64,000 nt of DNA, from positions 252,826 to 316,825 of the forward strand of contig FJUW01000007.1 in NCBI GenBank assembly GCA_900074885.1, given 5' to 3'. This document shows, one piece after another, positions 1 through 11,689 of this stretch (positions are counted from its first letter, which is position 1; each line of letters opens with the position of its first letter). The position numbers were made by a program, and so were the translations under genes. The stretch is from Rhynchosporium graminicola (taxonomy: Eukaryota > Ascomycota > Leotiomycetes > Helotiales > Ploettnerulaceae). The notes below the pieces were generated by a model. It was not told the origin of the DNA, searched no databases, and saw nothing but the letters and a program-made list of their open reading frames with translations.

Positions 1-2
1 TC

Positions 3-113
3 ATGATCTCTAGGCTGCGCCAACGCATAACAGCTGGCGCAGAGATCGAGAGGATACATGAGGACTTCTTGACGCAACAAGCTACTCGAGCGTTCGTCGA
101 TCTGCGGACATGA
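3..113 (+). CDS. Possible 3' end of a gene entering from the left edge
   Basis: An open frame runs from the window edge to a TGA at 111-113 and encodes about 36 residues rich in charged and helical amino acids (it ends ...RAFVDLRT). It could be the last exon of a plus-strand gene whose body lies outside the window. No family can be recognised from so short a piece, and a chance open frame is possible. Confidence 0.25.
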   Translation: MISRLRQRITAGAEIERIHEDFLTQQATRAFVDLRT

Positions 114-1649
114 GCTGAAGAACGGTCGCGTTGCGGGCTGAATGGAATACTGGTATTTTCGAAGACTGGATCCTGGCCGTAGCCGCTGAGAATGTCTCAA
201 TTGTCCCGTGGCCTGTTTGTGATTTCTGGTAGAAGCGCGCACAGTGACTCGATCGGGGAGGAGATATCCATTACACAACAACACCCCGAAAAGCAACAGC
301 CTGTCGTGTGGATCGAGAGTCAGTCATCTGAAGGCTCATCTACGGAGACGTGGTAACGAGTGCGAACCGCGATATTTCTTGCGATCTGTTCGTAGCGGCC
401 GCGTTGTATGCTTTCGATGAAAGCTTCGAGACTTTGATCTGACAATCGTTCGTTGAAGTTCAGATCATGTCAGACAGCAAGAGAACCTGAGACTCGCTTA
501 CTTGCAGAAACGATACTCAAAACTGGCGTGGCCTAGGCATCAGACGTTACCGGAAAGTATCAAGCAAGACTGGGTGTGTAGTACTTCTAAGTCGTACTTG
601 ACCTTTGCAACTCAGCCATCGGCCACCTATCGTAGTTTTGAATCCTCAATCGGCTTTTACAGCATCATGTGTAGTTGATTTTAGAAGTCTCCCAAATGAC
701 CAGTCATGACCATTGAGGAGGCATGGTACAGCTTAGCGATGTACAACTCTTGACCTTGGCATGTCGTTCGAATCCACCCCTAGGGAGCATCAGATGGAAA
801 TCTCAAACTCACGTCTCCAGTAAGCGGACTCAAGGCTGAGTGCGCCTATTAGTCGTACCACTCCGTCCAGGGTGGGAATATGTTCATTCCTCTGAGTGCT
901 ACTCAGCTCGTTTCATATATGCGTGTATCTATCAGAGCCAATACCGGTTTCATCGTGTCATTATCATATCGACTCCTTTCGGCTCCCTCCGTCCAAGCGA
1001 GCCAATTAAAAAAAAGTGGCCCTACCCAGCTCGCTTCCACGATCCACAGCAACGCTCCACAGCGACGATCTCCGACAAATCTCAAACCTCCTCCCTCAGA
1101 CATCCCAGGGTTTAGCGATTCAAAACTTCTCGAATAGGAGGTGCCCCCGAAACCACCATGGAAATTCTATGACTGAAACGTCCAAGACGTCGCGATATGC
1201 ATGAAATCGCACCACTGCTGCCAAGGTGTCAGTCGTTAAGCCTCCCAGTCCCAAAATACATTCAATATAATGAGCTGTGCATGCCCGGTTGAATTGCATT
1301 ATTGATAGACACCCACCGCCTTGACCGTATCTCGAATCCATCTGCGTTGACGCTATTTCTTCTCTTCTTCTGACACTGTCGCTTTCTATTCATTAGCGAC
1401 TGACCAATTAATCTCATTTTCCTTTATGGTAGAAGCCTGTTGAGCGAATATTTTCGATTCTTAATCTCGCCCTTTCATCTCGATCAAACAAGACGTGGCG
1501 CACTTGTGGATATAATTCGAATTTCAACCTATCAGCCGTCCTACAACATACACATCTCTCAAAGCGGCTTCTGCGTGTCTATATCCTCGACCTTTGAATT
1601 GCTACCCTCCACACCCTCTTACGCATCACTTCATATCCAACTATTCATC
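114..1649. other. Intergenic, no supported gene
   Basis: Only short overlapping open frames occur here (the longest is about 90 codons on either strand), with no recognisable motif. The last 200 bases before 1650 are CT-rich and contain ATTAAT/TTTATGG-like AT-rich elements, consistent with promoter and leader for the small membrane protein that follows. Confidence 0.5.
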
Positions 1650-1865
1650 ATGGGTCAAGCATTCTCCGGGCCGAACGCATTCAAATTCTTGAACTTCACA
1701 CCAGAGGCGACGGCTGTACTACAGAGACAACCGATACTGTTCCTTACATTAGTCATGGTACCTCTCGCCTTGACGAGTCTGGGGTTACTGGCATTCTACA
1801 TCCATATCCTCACGAACAGGCCATATAAGAAACCTAAGCCGGTGAAAGGTGTCGCGAAGGTGTAG
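1650..1865 (+). CDS. Small single-pass membrane protein, 71 aa
   Basis: The ATG at 1650 (context CATCATGG) opens a 71-residue protein. Residues about 29-53 form one strongly hydrophobic segment (LFLTLVMVPLALTSLGLLAF region), followed by a short Tyr/His/Asn stretch and a very basic, proline-containing tail (KKPKPVKGVAKV). This is the layout of a single-pass membrane protein with a positive cytosolic or matrix tail. The frame stays open upstream to 1440, but that part reads like CT-rich leader, so I use the internal ATG. I do not recognise a family; small subunits or assembly factors of organelle membrane complexes look like this. It is a real gene more probably than not because of the clean hydropathy and start context. 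Confidence 0.55.
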   Translation: MGQAFSGPNAFKFLNFTPEATAVLQRQPILFLTLVMVPLALTSLGLLAFYIHILTNRPYKKPKPVKGVAKV

Positions 1866-3646
1866 GGTGGTGGATGGAAGAGGAGGTGAGGGTTCAAGAT
1901 TGAAGGGTCGCTGCATCGAAGAATACACTGGGTTGATTGAGAATAATGTTGGAGGACGACTACGCTTGACGGTCCGAGATGGACGCCTAGAGTGAGACGG
2001 ATGTGCGGGCCACTTCTTGCTGTTTGAATGTGATCTTGGATGATTGTATATATTTTAGCTTCTGGTGTTGCGGATGATATCATGGGATAGCAAGCGAGCA
2101 TATTGAGATGTGGTGTTTGTCGAGACTTAGCCTTTGCAGCGATGTCTAATGTCACGAATTTTCTTGTGTTGTGGTCTCTTGTTTGCCATGATATGCCGTC
2201 GATGTGATCATGTATGTGAATGGTTGTCTTCTTGCGTATTGCTCATCGTCATCCATCTGATGCTTTCGGAGAATGAGAGGCACCTCATATCTGTTACTCT
2301 TCTCATACCCATCTCTTCTGCAGACATCGTACCCGTGAATTTCCTACCTCTTCATGGATGTTCGATCGAGGTAGAGAAGGGGAATTCCATTATCGCAATT
2401 AAGTGTCTGACTTCATAATCACTGAGAACATCATCCATGCCGAAAGTTGGTCTCCCTCCTATTTATCTTTCTGGAACATAACTTCCTCAAAGCCTGGTGG
2501 CGCATTCGAGCAGAATTTCGCTGTCGCATGTTTAATTATCCGCAACGTGCTCTAACAGCAAGACACGTCTTTTGTACTAATAGCCGAACAACCGTTTGAT
2601 CTGACAATCTTTTCATAGCCCAGGCGCTTGTCACATGTCTACTGTGCTAGTAAAGTACATCTCAGGAGGTATTTACTCACAGCGGTTGCAATGCCAATGT
2701 ACTGAATCCAGCCCTGAGTCTCAGGGTGAATGTCTATTTTACTGTCGCGGTCATATCCAAGCTTCATCCTTCCTGATCTTTATTTTACACGTGATATCTT
2801 CTCTTCCTCTTCCTCTTCTTTTTTTTGTGTTATCCAACTGTCGCTGTTTTCTTTGTCTCGAATTGTAATTCCTCTACATGTCTTTCGAGGAGGCATCAGA
2901 AGGGCTTCCAGAAGTAGTCGAGGGAGTTTCCATATCTCTCCAAACGCTCCCCAGCCTCCTCTTTGCTTGTTTATTTCAAAATTCGGCATATTCCACCTCT
3001 AACTCATCTTCGATCCCGAATCCGAACACGAACAAGAACACGCTAGTCAGCAGTGCACGGAAACTTGGAAAGACTATAAATTTACAAATAACAACCACAG
3101 TTCAACTCGGCATGCCAATACACAACGCGCTTCCCCATGTTCTTCCTCTCTCGCTGATTCGACGGCGTATTCGGGTTCCGTGTAAGTGGGTCTCCCGTCG
3201 TCAGGTACGGAACAAAATACCAAGACTCGCCTATTTCAGGATTAAGTACATCGGGATACTTCCCATAGTCACTGAGGCAGGAATGCTAAGATATAGCAGA
3301 CTCTATTTGGACATTAAGGCTGGGTTAATATTCGTCTGGCTAATGAGAGCGGCTTTCAGAGAAGCGCATTCGGGTCCAGACGTGACTTAACGACCGGCAA
3401 GATCCAAAGAGGAGTGAGAACCAAGTTTGTTTGTCTGAATACCACAACTTCGTCACTTTATAAGAAGGTACTCCTCTCATCGCATATCTTTTAAGTCCTT
3501 CTCATCTCTCATCTTCAGGTCACTTCACTTCCAACGCTTCCAACACTTCCAACACTTCCAACACTTCCAACACCTCCAACACTTCCAACACTTCTACCCA
3601 TCAGAAATCCTCTTGTTCCAACTAACCAGCCTCCTACATCATTAAT
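1866..3646. other. Intergenic with ERG6 promoter and leader
   Basis: No gene can be supported. A 170-codon open frame at 2878-3390 (+) lacks any recognisable domain and has the composition of random intergenic sequence. The segment 3455-3646 contains a TTTATAAG element at about 3457 and a CT-rich leader with a tandem repeat, and is the likely ERG6 promoter and 5' UTR. Confidence 0.5.
3532..3594. repeat. 9-bp minisatellite in the ERG6 leader
   Basis: Seven head-to-tail copies of the 9-mer CAACACTTC. Copy 1 reads CAACGCTTC and copy 5 CAACACCTC; the other five are identical. The array ends 52 bp before the ERG6 start codon, so it is probably transcribed as part of the 5' UTR. Confidence 0.95.
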
Positions 3647-5379
3647 ATGTCCTCCACACCCCTCCTGCCTACCACAACATCCCTATCCATAGACCTGATC
3701 CCCTCCACCCACGCACGCGATGCTGCTTTCAGCAAGATCATGCATGGGACGTCTGCTGATGAGAAATCGACATTCATGGCGATGATTAAGAAAGATTCTG
3801 CGGCACAGGCTATGGCTGCCGATGCATATTTCAAGCATTGGGATGGGAAGGATGGAAGAGTTGAGACGGAAGAGGATAGAGAGGTTTGTATTAATCTACA
3901 ATCTAAGCTTTCTGCCTAAGAGAGTGTCTTTCTCTGCATTCTGACTCTGATTCTGATTCATAGGAACGGAAGGAGGATTATGCCAACTTGACTCGAAAGT
4001 GCGTCCCTATCTTACCTATTTTTTTCTCCTTGACTTCTTTTTAATCCCTCTCCGTGTTCCCTCTGGGTCATAGAAACTATCCACCCATCCATACTGATAT
4101 CCTCTCTCAGTTATTACGACCTAGCAACAGGACTCTACGAAGAAGCCTGGGGCCAATCCTTTCACTTCTGCCGCTTCGCGCCCAACGAGTCATTCCATCA
4201 AGCCATCGCGCGGCACGAGCACTATCTCGCCTCTACTATGGGTCTGAAGAGTGGGATGCGAGTTTTGGATGTTGGGTGTGGTGTTGGGGGACCGGCGAGA
4301 GAGATTGCGCGGTTTGCGGATTGTCATGTTACGGGGTTGAATATCAATGATTATCAGGTGAGTCTGGTGGTTTCCTTAGTTCCGAATCACTAGAAGAGGA
4401 GAGGAGAGGACTGATAATGTAACAGATCAAGAGAGCTACGCGCGCAGCAGCACTCTGTGGGATGTCTAACCAGCTCAAGTTCGTGAAGGGGGATTTCATG
4501 GTATGTTCTTCATTAAACCAATGTTTAACACAAACAAGTTCCAAACCCGTGTATCTCTCTTCATCATACATAGACGAAGCCCAACTACAGCGAAGATCTG
4601 TATGCAGAAAGAAAATGCTAACACTTCCAGCACCTCCCTTTCCCAGATAATTCCTTCGACGCAGTCTACGCCATCGAAGCCACCTGCCACGCACCCAGCT
4701 TGGCAGAATGCTACGCCGAGATCTTCCGTGTCCTGAAACCCGGTGGTATATTTGGTAACTACGAGGTACGTCAAACCAACGTCGACATCCCCTTCCCCTT
4801 CCCCTTCCATGCTTAAACAATCCATCGTAAATCTCTCAACAAATCACAATACAAAACGTATACCAACGTCTTGTCCAGTGGTTAATGACACCCGACTACG
4901 ACCCCTTAAACACCCAGCACCGCACAATCCGGCTAGCCATCGAACAAGGCAACGGAATCGCCAACCTGGTACCCACAAGCAGCGCGCTCTCCGCACTCCA
5001 CACATCTGGATTCACGATCCTAGAAAGCAGAGACCTCTCCTTACCCTCCAATCTAGCATACCCACCTACACTGCCCTCCTCTAGCATAACACCATGGTAC
5101 TACCCCCTCACAGGCGATTTCAGGTACTTGGGAAGCCTTGGCGATCTTCTGATTATCCTGAGAATGACGCGTTTTGTCAGATTCATGATGGAGATCTTTT
5201 TAAGGGCGTTGGAGTTTGTGGGATTGGCGCCGACAGGAGCGGCGAGGACGGCGAATAGTCTTGCGAGAGCGGCGGATGGGCTTGTGAAAGGTGCGACGGA
5301 GGGGTTGTTCACGCCTATGTTTCTGTTGGTTGCGAGGAAGCCTGAGGCGGAGATGAGTGAAGAGAAAACTAGGGAATGA
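3647..5379 (+). CDS. erg6: Sterol 24-C-methyltransferase (ERG6)
   Basis: Methylates C24 of zymosterol/lanosterol-type sterols with S-adenosylmethionine in ergosterol synthesis at the ER and lipid droplets. Six exons: 3647-3883, 3964-3998, 4111-4357, 4426-4500, 4631-4765, 4879-5379, giving 409 residues; phases close at every junction. Family landmarks read through the splices: [19 protein letters not shown] (about 92-110), SAM motif [11 protein letters not shown] (142-151), [20 protein letters not shown] across exon 5, the KPGG turn, and the sterol methyltransferase C-terminal region in exon 6. Length is slightly above the usual 370-385 because of an N-terminal extension and the C-terminal tail. 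The 35-nt second exon is small but needed for frame. Many filamentous fungi carry two erg6 paralogues; which one this is cannot be told. Confidence 0.95.
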
Positions 5380-6236
5380 GGAAGTGGGGATTTACCTTAA
5401 ATAGTTACTGAGAGGAGAGGAAAGATGGACGGGAGTAATGGAAGGTGTGGAGGAGACGCGTAGGTCTCGGTGTGTTTACATCGCGAAAGAATTGCTCTCG
5501 CTTAATTGTGTAGCTTACGATACTTTCATTTTCCAGGCAAAGGTAGCACCTATATTTTGCACAGTAGAATAATACCTACCTTACAATAAAACGCAGCAGT
5601 AAAAAATTCGTTCGGTGACAGTTAGTGGACAATTCTTACTTTACTTTAAAGTAACTTATAAAAAGAGAAGCACAAGGGACGAGTCTTTGATAGTGCTAGA
5701 TAGTATAAAGAATATTCCTATTGAAGAATAATCGATAGAGCTAGGAAGGATCCAAAAGGTTAAAAATAGTACTAGATAGCAGTTACTGCGCAAGGATAAA
5801 ACCTCTTTCATTACCTTTCCCCCTTTCGACTACTTTCGGTTAATCACATTTGTAGCTAGTCCATACTTACCAGAATATACATTTACTAATTCAACTTAAT
5901 ACCACCTTCCTTTTTTTTTATTTTTAATGTAAATATCAAAATAAATCTAACACCTCACACGTAACAGCAGGCCTGTTTACATACTATAGGGGGTCTTGGT
6001 CGAAAGGATATTAACATACATAACAATTCCGACTGACTCTAAATCATTTTAGAAAGAAAAAGGAATCACTAAATCGGGCCAGTTGTGCCGGAAGATAGGT
6101 CATACAATTCTCTGTATAGGTCATATCTAATTGAGTCTAGTGGTGGAAGACTCAGATAGTATATATCTAGTTGTTTTCGCTACTTAATATAATACAGCTA
6201 GGTAGTTCTGTCACAGGCTAGTATCCGCGCTCTCTA

Positions 6237-6264
6237 TACACACACACATACATATATATATATA
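6237..6264. repeat. CA/TA microsatellite
   Basis: An alternating (CA)n run passes into (TA)n, interrupted by two CATA units. Confidence 0.85.
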
Positions 6265-7072
6265 ACCTTCCTTCTACCCTACCTACGCCCCTCCTTCTCT
6301 CTTCATCTTCTTATCTTCTTTACATCACAGTAAGCTAATAGTTTGATGGGCTCTTAGCCTCCCTCCTCATTTATCCCAACTTCCATACCCATCATACCGC
6401 CTTACGTCTCATAGAGTTACAACATCATTTACTCTCTATCATTCCTACCCCTCTAACACAACCTTCGAGTCTCGTATCGTCCCTACTTCACAAGTAGGTA
6501 GGTAGCGCTGAGAAATCATTCCCTAAGAGGATCCCCGTTTTTCATTCGTCCAAATCGTACCTACCATACCATCAAAGACCTATCTATCCCTCTATCAATC
6601 TTTTAGTGATTCCTCCCCTTTTTTTAGACCTTTTTTTCTTTCTCTTCTTGGAACTTTCTCAAATCTCAAATCTCTAGTTGCACACCGCGGTAACCATCAT
6701 CCAAGTAATAACCATCCAACACTTGACATTTATTTCATCCCCCCTACTCACTGCAAAGGCATACATACTTCCTTACTTCCTCACTTCCTCACTTCTTCAT
6801 CTCTGCCTCATAGATACAGTACAGTAGGTACCTAGCTAACAAAAAAAAGAGCACATCCATCCATCCATCTATCAACCATCAACCATCAACTACTAAACCA
6901 CATTCCAGTCAAGTCACCTCCGAGAACAGACACAGATACATAACTAAGCTGTAAGCATTGTATTCCCAACCTCTAGACTACTTAGCACCGCCTATCTATC
7001 AATCACGTTAGCAAGCACAGAATACATTATAGAATTCTCAAGTCAAAAACTACATCACAAATCCGCGGTCCA

Positions 7073-7196
7073 TCTTCTTCTTCTTCTTCTTCTTCTCCTC
7101 CTCCTTATCCTCCTCCTTCTCCTCCTCCCATCCCTCTTCCTTCCACCTTCTCACCCTCCCTCTCCTCCCTCTCCTCCCTCTCCTCCCTCTCCTCCC
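7073..7196. repeat. CTT/CTC pyrimidine tract with TCCCTCTCC 9-mers
   Basis: A run of about eight CTT units is followed by CTC-rich sequence and then by about four tandem copies of a 9-bp unit (CCCTCTCCT) near 7155-7195. The whole tract is nearly pure pyrimidine on the plus strand. Confidence 0.9.
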
Positions 7197-7706
7197 AATC
7201 TTCCTCACCAATCTCCCTCCATACCCCATACCCCATACTCACACCCATACCGTAGACACACCAAATATAAAATATAAAACATAAAATCTAAATAGAAATA
7301 TGAGACCACGTCGCCGCCGTACACAAATCTACAAATCTACAATGGAAAGTAAGGGAGGTACCAGATATGAAGCGATTTTTACTCACAGTTTTTACAGCCC
7401 ATGACTTCTTTCTTGATTAATCTGACTTATTTCAAGGAGTCGTAGATAAGGTAAGCTCAAGACTCGACGAACGTGGCTGATTCCAGACAGGGCTGGAAGG
7501 AAGGTTGAAGCTTTACCTGCTTCATGTATGGATCGTGCAAAGTTTTCGGTTCGGATTTTATACACTTTTATATAAAAGGCCAAACGAGAAAATGTAACAT
7601 TCAATACATGCGATCTAACCCAATTAAACTATCATAACGAGCCTGTGGTATCTATATACAAGCCACATGTGCTCGCTCTTCATCCCTCAAAACAATCAGT
7701 CCTCAC

Positions 7707-9173
7707 CTACAAAAGAAAAGCACCGAGAGCAGTGAAGCCCAAAGCGATAGCGCTGACGAACAGAGGCTGAGCATTGAAAGGCACTTGGATAGCAGGTGCA
7801 GCGCCCTTCGAGGTAGCTCCTGGCTTACCCGAAGTCTGAGTGCCAGATGAAGTTCCACTTCCAGATCCTGAAGGAACAGTGCTAGAAGAAGTACCACCGG
7901 CGTTCTGAGATCCCTTTCCAGTAAGACCAGTGCCCTTTCCAGCACCATCCTTCATCATAGCAGCCGCAGCAGCTGGAATCGCGGGGAGGTCGTTGGAGGA
8001 GACCTCCCAATTTGCGGATTTAGCAGGGCAGCCGGATGCTCCTCCAGTGGAGTTATATCCACCGTCACCGGATGGGTTGGGGGTACCTTTGAACGCGGCT
8101 TGAAGAGCGGTGAAGTCAGGGAGAGGGGAGACGGTGGAGCCGGAGATCTCGACGAGACCGTAGTTGGCCTCTTCTTGGGAGTACTCGTAGACGAGACCAC
8201 CGGAGTAGACGGCGCTCATGTCGGTGCTGTACAGGGACTTGACTTCCTGCCATTTACGGGTGTTGGTGTTGCAACCGAATTCGGAAAGGCTAGGGGCTTG
8301 ATTAGCTTTCATGTGTATTCGCGGTTCGTAGGGGACACTACTTACAAGATAGGAAGACCGTAGCCAGTGAAGTTCTTGACCTTCTGATCCCATCCCGAGG
8401 TGGTGAAAGAAGATGGATCACACCAAGAGTAATCGTTGAAAGCGAAGAAATCACTGCGCTCATCGTCGGATCCACAGTTCATGTATTCGGCCATCTCCTT
8501 ACGGTTAGAGTTGACATCGGCCGCGGAGTAGCCGACAGGGATCTGACGGTATTTACGGGCCTTGATATATGCCCTCATATCACGAGTGACAGCCTTGACG
8601 TATGGCGCAGCCGGGGTGGTTGAATCATCGTTGATGACCTCATTACCGGAGAAAAAGGCCAATGTGTTGGTGTATTTCGAAAATGCGTCAATGGTAGCGA
8701 AGATATTTTGGAGATAGACGGCGTTGTAAGACGGGTGGGGGTCTTTTCTGTTCAGGGAGTACAGAGGAGAGTTGACATCGAGAACCAAGTAGATGCCAGC
8801 AGCTGCCAGTTGGGACATGCAGTCGTCGTGGTTGGCCGAGTTGTCGACCGTGTAGATACGGACTGTGTTGATGCCCAACTTCTGGAATTCGGCAATGTCC
8901 CGCTTGCAGGTTGCTGGGTCCGCGATGGGGTCGGCCAACTTGGAAGATCCGCCAGGTTGATAATCCACACCACGCATGTAGAATCTGGTGTTTCCGTTGA
9001 AGAAAGCTGGATGATGTTAGCTGTGTCCTGTTGTACGATGATGTGTATAATATCGTCGTACCATTTCCCTTGACGGTGATTGCTGGGAGACTCGAGGCTC
9101 GTTCAACCATTTGCTCGGGAACGGCAGACACGAGAGTCGCAGCCAATGCTGCGGCAACAGCGAAAGTCTTCAT
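7707..9173 (-). CDS. GPI-anchored beta-1,3-glucanosyltransferase, GH72 (Gel/Gas family)
   Basis: Cuts and re-ligates beta-1,3-glucan chains, elongating wall glucan at the plasma membrane and cell wall. Exons on the minus strand: 9173-9062, 9006-8346, 8289-7707; 451 residues. A signal peptide (MKTFAVAAALAATLVSA) is followed by the GH72 domain. The two catalytic glutamates are visible as GNEVIND (Glu160) and FLSEFGCN (Glu261), the latter created by the second splice; these are the same numbers I recall for Aspergillus fumigatus Gel1. After the catalytic domain there is a Ser/Gly/Thr-rich linker and a hydrophobic C-terminal tail (ALGFTALGAFLL), the GPI-attachment signal. No cysteine-rich X8/CBM43 module is present, placing it in the Gel1/Gel2-type subgroup. 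The long upstream region to 9500 is promoter. Confidence 0.95.
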
Positions 9174-11689
9174 GATGATGGTGTGTGATGGTATGTGATG
9201 TTTTTCGAAGATTGATGACTCTGGTCTGGTCGGATGGGAAGGTTTCGATGAGACGGCAAAAGGAGAAGGAAATTGGATTTATGAAACAGTCGTTGAGCGG
9301 CTCAAGAGAGTGAGAGACCGGCAGAGAAGGAGGTGGTGCACTTTGATGGATGCAGTAAACACGGCGTACAACGAATGATGCCCAAGCGATGGGAGACAAT
9401 GGCAAAAGAAAGATGGTGAAATTGTCGAGATGTTTGAAAGAAGAAGGTATGAAGCAGACGGAATGAAAGTCAAGATATCAAATCAAACTTAGGAGACGGG
9501 CGCCAGATCGATCAGCTCGAGAATGCGGTTCGGTGGTGTGAGGCTAGGAAGGTGCCCTGGGCTGGGCTGGACTGGATGGAGCCTGGGCGTCCCGGTCCCA
9601 GTGGGTGGATCTGCTTCTGGAAGGGGGACGGACGCTGGATCTGGGTCAATAGCGGACCAATAGCGGGTCACACTGCTGGATTTCAGGGGAAGCCCCCTGA
9701 ATTAGGCAGCCTTCACGGCCAATCATGGGACGGACGCCCTTAAGGCCCCCCATACTTGGCCCATTCACGGACATTTGCCGGTCCCCTCCCTCCCTCCCTC
9801 CCTCCCAGCATGCATTCCAAGAGCCACGTCGCCGCCATCGAGATCTCTGGACACCAGAGTCAAGACTCGACAAGCAAGTCTTGAGACTTGAGAGGTCTTG
9901 GGCTTTGCTTGGACGCAGTTCGGAAGAGGGTTCAGGTTCATCTGGCGGCCGGTCGAAATGATTCAACACTAGCATTGGTTCATTCCTCCTTCCTCTGCAA
10001 AAATTGGAATATGCAATCATCTTTCATCCAGTCACTCCATCCGTCCGTCCCTCGTCTCGAAGAGCAGCATATTCCTATTGAAGCGAGATGAGACCTGTCC
10101 ATCTGCCCGTCTGCCCGATGCAGTCAGGTAATAACACTACATCCACGCCGTGTTTCTCATAATCAACCCTTCGCAAGGCGATCAGAATACCTTTGGGGAG
10201 CAGTGAGCAATACTCCGTACTCCGTAACTAGCGACCACTGCACTGCACTGCACTGCCCCATATCCGACAACCAAAACCCGTTCGTGTTCGTGACAAATTG
10301 ACATACTTAGCACATGTAATGAATATCCCGAACATCCCTCACCTCAGCTCATACTAACTTAGTACCCGCTCGCGTTTCAGCTGCTGGCTCGCTCGAATGA
10401 AAGCTTCCTTCGCACGCATGGACAGGAAAAGCTACTCTCAGCTACTTACTGTACGAGGACAGCCAGTCTCCAGATCAGCACGGATGGATACGAAACTGTG
10501 TGCTGTTATCCATGACCTCATCGAGGAGAGACCGCAGATAAGGATCTTCGTCTCGTCGAAATCATCATCGGTCGGTGGGTGGGTGAGTGGAGAAGGAACG
10601 AGAAAGGTACTCACTCGTAACCAGGCCTGCTCGTAACGGGACTATTTTTGGGACATGTCGGATATTTAAACTTTTCCTACGTGGAGGCAAAAACTTTTCA
10701 ATCGGAGCCGCCGTCATGATGGGAAAAGCTACTTGGGCTCCCTGTCGTTGAAGTGATACCTACCTCCTACCTAGCCAATTGATGTTTTCGGCCCGGGTCG
10801 GGATTTGGTGGATGCCGAAACTTGGGCCGAACGCGATGATGGTCAGGTCACGCACGAGGCGCGAGGGCGTCAGTATTGCATACCGAGATCACATAAAAGG
10901 GAAGTAGAACATATAACTGGGAACTCCGCCCCAAGTACAGATGGAATCCTGCGTTCATCCTCTCTCTCGGAAGACGATCTTCCTGCGTCTGAGAGGAACC
11001 AGATTGAATCTATTTGTACGAGGGACACGATGCTGGATCAAACCACTTTTCCCTTTCCGGCCCAACAGGCAGTAGACAACACGAGCAAAATTCTCGCTAT
11101 GCATTTTGAACGTCTTGTCCAAACAGCCAAGCATATTTATTCATCATTGTGATACCAATATTTCTAAATCTGTTTGTCAAACGTAATACCTATTCCAAGG
11201 ACTGTTCATAGATTATTTCTTCTTGATCCCAACCTCACACTTCACAACTCCATATCATTTGAGGCATGAAAAGCATAGAAAGATAGTGTGGGTGAGGAAA
11301 AGGATGAGAGAACCGCGCGTATAGTACGTATTCGCGAGAGGAGAGACGTGATCATGGTCTATTGATCGCTCGCTTACCTGCTTGATTTCCTCGGAGGCGC
11401 GTTTCGTGTTTTGGTCGTTTATGATTCCCACCGTCGTCTCATAGTGTGACTGTAAGTTCTTGATTGCTTTGATTCATTGCTCAGGTACTGTGTCTGCAAC
11501 TCGAGTTCTTCCAGTTGGGGTCTGTATTTCATAAATGACACTTGCTGGGCCTCGAGCTTCTTTGCTGTGAACTACCCAACTTGGCCACTTGGCGATATTA
11601 TCGCTGGTGCGAAATCACTGCTTAATGTTGATCGATATCACGATATACACGGTGTATCCGTAGGTACAATATTTTTGTCTACAAACAGC
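9174..11689. other. Long intergenic region upstream of the GH72 gene
   Basis: No gene can be supported. It contains a (CCCT)n run at about 9784-9806, four CACTG units near 10240, repeated ACTCCGT units near 10213, and a TATTTAAAC element near 10662. The longest open frames (124 codons minus at 9646-10020; 115 codons plus at 10805-11152) show no domain and overlap low-complexity DNA. Confidence 0.5.

Larger units (their letters stand above)
5380..7706. other. Gene-free region: AT-rich island then CT-rich leader-like DNA
   Basis: No gene is visible on either strand. From about 5540 to 6240 the sequence is AT- and TpA-rich. From about 6270 to 7330 the plus strand is strongly pyrimidine-rich with many CATC, CTTCTT and TCCCTC runs and splice-like sites, like the long 5' UTRs of filamentous-fungal mRNAs, but no open reading frame follows on this strand. 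The last 100-200 bp before 7707 are the probable 3' UTR of the minus-strand GH72 gene. Confidence 0.6.

Noticed and set aside
715..790. tRNA-like string with GTTCGAATCC near 767
   Set aside because: The T-loop-like sequence is present, but the flanking T stem does not pair and no proper anticodon stem-loop or acceptor stem can be drawn.
2878..3390. 170-codon open frame upstream of ERG6
   Set aside because: No domain, no signal, mixed composition and a position in a promoter region; likely chance.
9646..11152. Open frames of 115-124 codons upstream of the GH72 gene
   Set aside because: They overlap low-complexity repeats or show no recognisable motif on either strand.
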